64,000 nucleotides of DNA from Candidatus Butyricimonas faecavium. GTDB lineage: Bacteria; Bacteroidota; Bacteroidia; Bacteroidales; Marinifilaceae. The stretch is taken from the NCBI GenBank assembly GCA_944321125.1, contig CALUKD010000011.1, forward strand, positions 36,849 to 100,848, in the 5' to 3' direction. The translations under genes were made by a program, and so were the position numbers. Below are positions 63,307 to 64,000 of the stretch, in pieces; position 1 is the first letter of the stretch; each line of letters begins with the position of its first letter. Below the pieces are notes generated by a model. The model was not told the origin of the DNA and made no database searches. It was given only the letters and a program-made list of their open reading frames with translations.

Positions 63307-63864
63307 TTACACGAAGAGTAACAAAATCGAATATGTTTTTTCGCTTAACTCGGCTCGTAAAGCCGCTAATGCTCTCGCCAAAAGAGTTTTTACCGTGGTT
63401 ACAGAAATTTCAAATTCTTCTGCGACTTCTTTATGCCGTTTCCCGTCCAGCACGATTCTTTTAAAAACTTCCCGCGTCCGATCGGGTAAACGATCTACCG
63501 CTTTATATAATTGATCAATACGGGTATTCCATTCCGACTCATCCAAATATTCATTCTCAGCCATATCCATGCTCGAGTTGATGGGCTCTGTAAGAAACAC
63601 TTTTTTCCCTTCCAACAAATTCAAACAATAATTACGCACGGATTGATACAAATAAGGACGCAGACTATTTTTTATAGCGTGAAAACGCTTTCCCTCCCAA
63701 AACTTAATAAAAACTTCTTGTACGGCATCCTCAGCCTCCTCCTGTTGCGCAAGAAAATTCATGGCATAAAATACCAATGGCTTATAAAAATGGTGGAACA
63801 ATAGTTCTAACCCTCGTCGATCTCCTTTTTTCAAGAGTTGCAATATTTTATCTAACTCGTCCAT
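63307..63864 (-). CDS. ECF sigma-70 factor (locus 2)
   Basis: A 185-residue ECF sigma factor of the Bacteroides expansion type. Region 2: LELLFHHFYKPLVFYAMNFL, EAEDAVQEVFIKFWEG and LRPYLYQSVRNYCLN. Region 4: LPDRTREVFKRIVLDGKRHK and the helix-turn-helix VAEEFEISVTTVKTLLARAL. It probably directs transcription of SusC/SusD locus 2. I see no TAnnTTTG box at the expected place upstream (63865-63920), and no other feature in the last 136 bases of the window. Confidence 0.94.
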   Translation of the reverse strand: MDELDKILQLLKKGDRRGLELLFHHFYKPLVFYAMNFLAQQEEAEDAVQEVFIKFWEGKRFHAIKNSLRPYLYQSVRNYCLNLLEGKKVFLTEPINSSMDMAENEYLDESEWNTRIDQLYKAVDRLPDRTREVFKRIVLDGKRHKEVAEEFEISVTTVKTLLARALAALRAELSEKTYSILLLFV

Positions 63865-64000
63865 CCATTACACCCCTAACTTCATTTATATAAACTTTAT
63901 TTTTAATAATATATACCTTCAACAAACGATCAATTAATGATCTTCAGAGGATTACTTTCTTATTGTTAAGAAAAAATTTCGAACGTATTAATAATTAGCC

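Noticed and set aside
36437..63864. Polysaccharide utilisation loci
   Set aside because: Both loci have SusC/SusD and ECF sigma/FecR, but no glycoside hydrolase, lyase, esterase or sulfatase was found, so a glycan substrate is not claimed.

Overview
The window is a stretch of a Bacteroidales chromosome. The evidence is two sigma factor/FecR/SusC/SusD loci, Bacteroidetes-type promoters (TAnnTTTG), signal-peptidase-II lipoproteins, fimbrillin (Mfa/FimB) genes, DUF4251, DUF4843 and DUF5117 proteins, and the conserved rsfS-ftsH-cdsA-psd cluster. The family Odoribacteraceae (for example Butyricimonas or Odoribacter) seems the most likely home, but that is an impression from protein content and was not tested. 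No rRNA, tRNA, CRISPR array or intact insertion sequence was seen.

Left part (1-11.4 kb): mostly housekeeping. It holds the 3' end of tpiA, an HPP-like membrane protein, a MATE exporter, Mrp, a macro-domain protein, a Nudix hydrolase, a YgjP-like metallopeptidase, chorismate synthase, an SlyD-like prolyl isomerase with a Cys/His tail, an OmpA-family protein, and an exported protein built almost wholly of about 20-residue repeats.

Accessory island (about 11.46-15.7 kb): clearly richer in G+C than its flanks. It carries a decayed N-terminal piece of a tyrosine recombinase and a three-gene fimbrial operon (a FimB/Mfa2-like DUF5119 protein and two fimbrillin-like lipoproteins). One fimbrillin gene is frameshifted exactly at a run of seven G, so it is either broken or phase-variable. 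The leader and flank contain three TGACAAATCA direct repeats, a hairpin, and an unusual pair of interleaved inverted repeats.

Middle part (15.7-36.4 kb): CinA and an STE24-like protease, an exported DUF5117 metzincin-like protease, class I fumarase, rubredoxin, aldehyde dehydrogenase, a drug/metabolite transporter, MiaA, a small membrane-protein cluster (two CCC-motif paralogues flanking a DUF2752 protein), a class V aminotransferase, a flavodoxin-like protein, then the plus-strand operon rsfS-ftsH-DUF2007-cdsA-psd-panB, followed by an RluA-type pseudouridine synthase.

Right part (36.4-64 kb): two nutrient-uptake loci on the minus strand. Locus 1 (47.7 to 36.4 kb) is sigma, FecR, SusC, SusD, two lipoproteins and a second DUF5117 metalloprotease. 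Locus 2 (63.9 to 53.6 kb) is sigma, FecR, SusC, SusD, a DUF4843 lipoprotein, a PKD-like lipoprotein and a TlpA-like thioredoxin lipoprotein. Neither contains a glycoside hydrolase, so both look like uptake systems for something other than glycans; for locus 1 a peptide or protein substrate is the natural guess. Both SusC proteins carry the STN signalling domain, which fits control through the adjacent FecR/sigma pairs. Between the loci lie a six-gene minus-strand operon (flavin reductase, uracil-DNA glycosylase-like protein, nicotinamidase-like hydrolase, nicotinate phosphoribosyltransferase, ArsC/Spx-like protein, HD-domain protein) and a 0.9-kb intergenic region with a 38-codon gene and a large nested inverted repeat.
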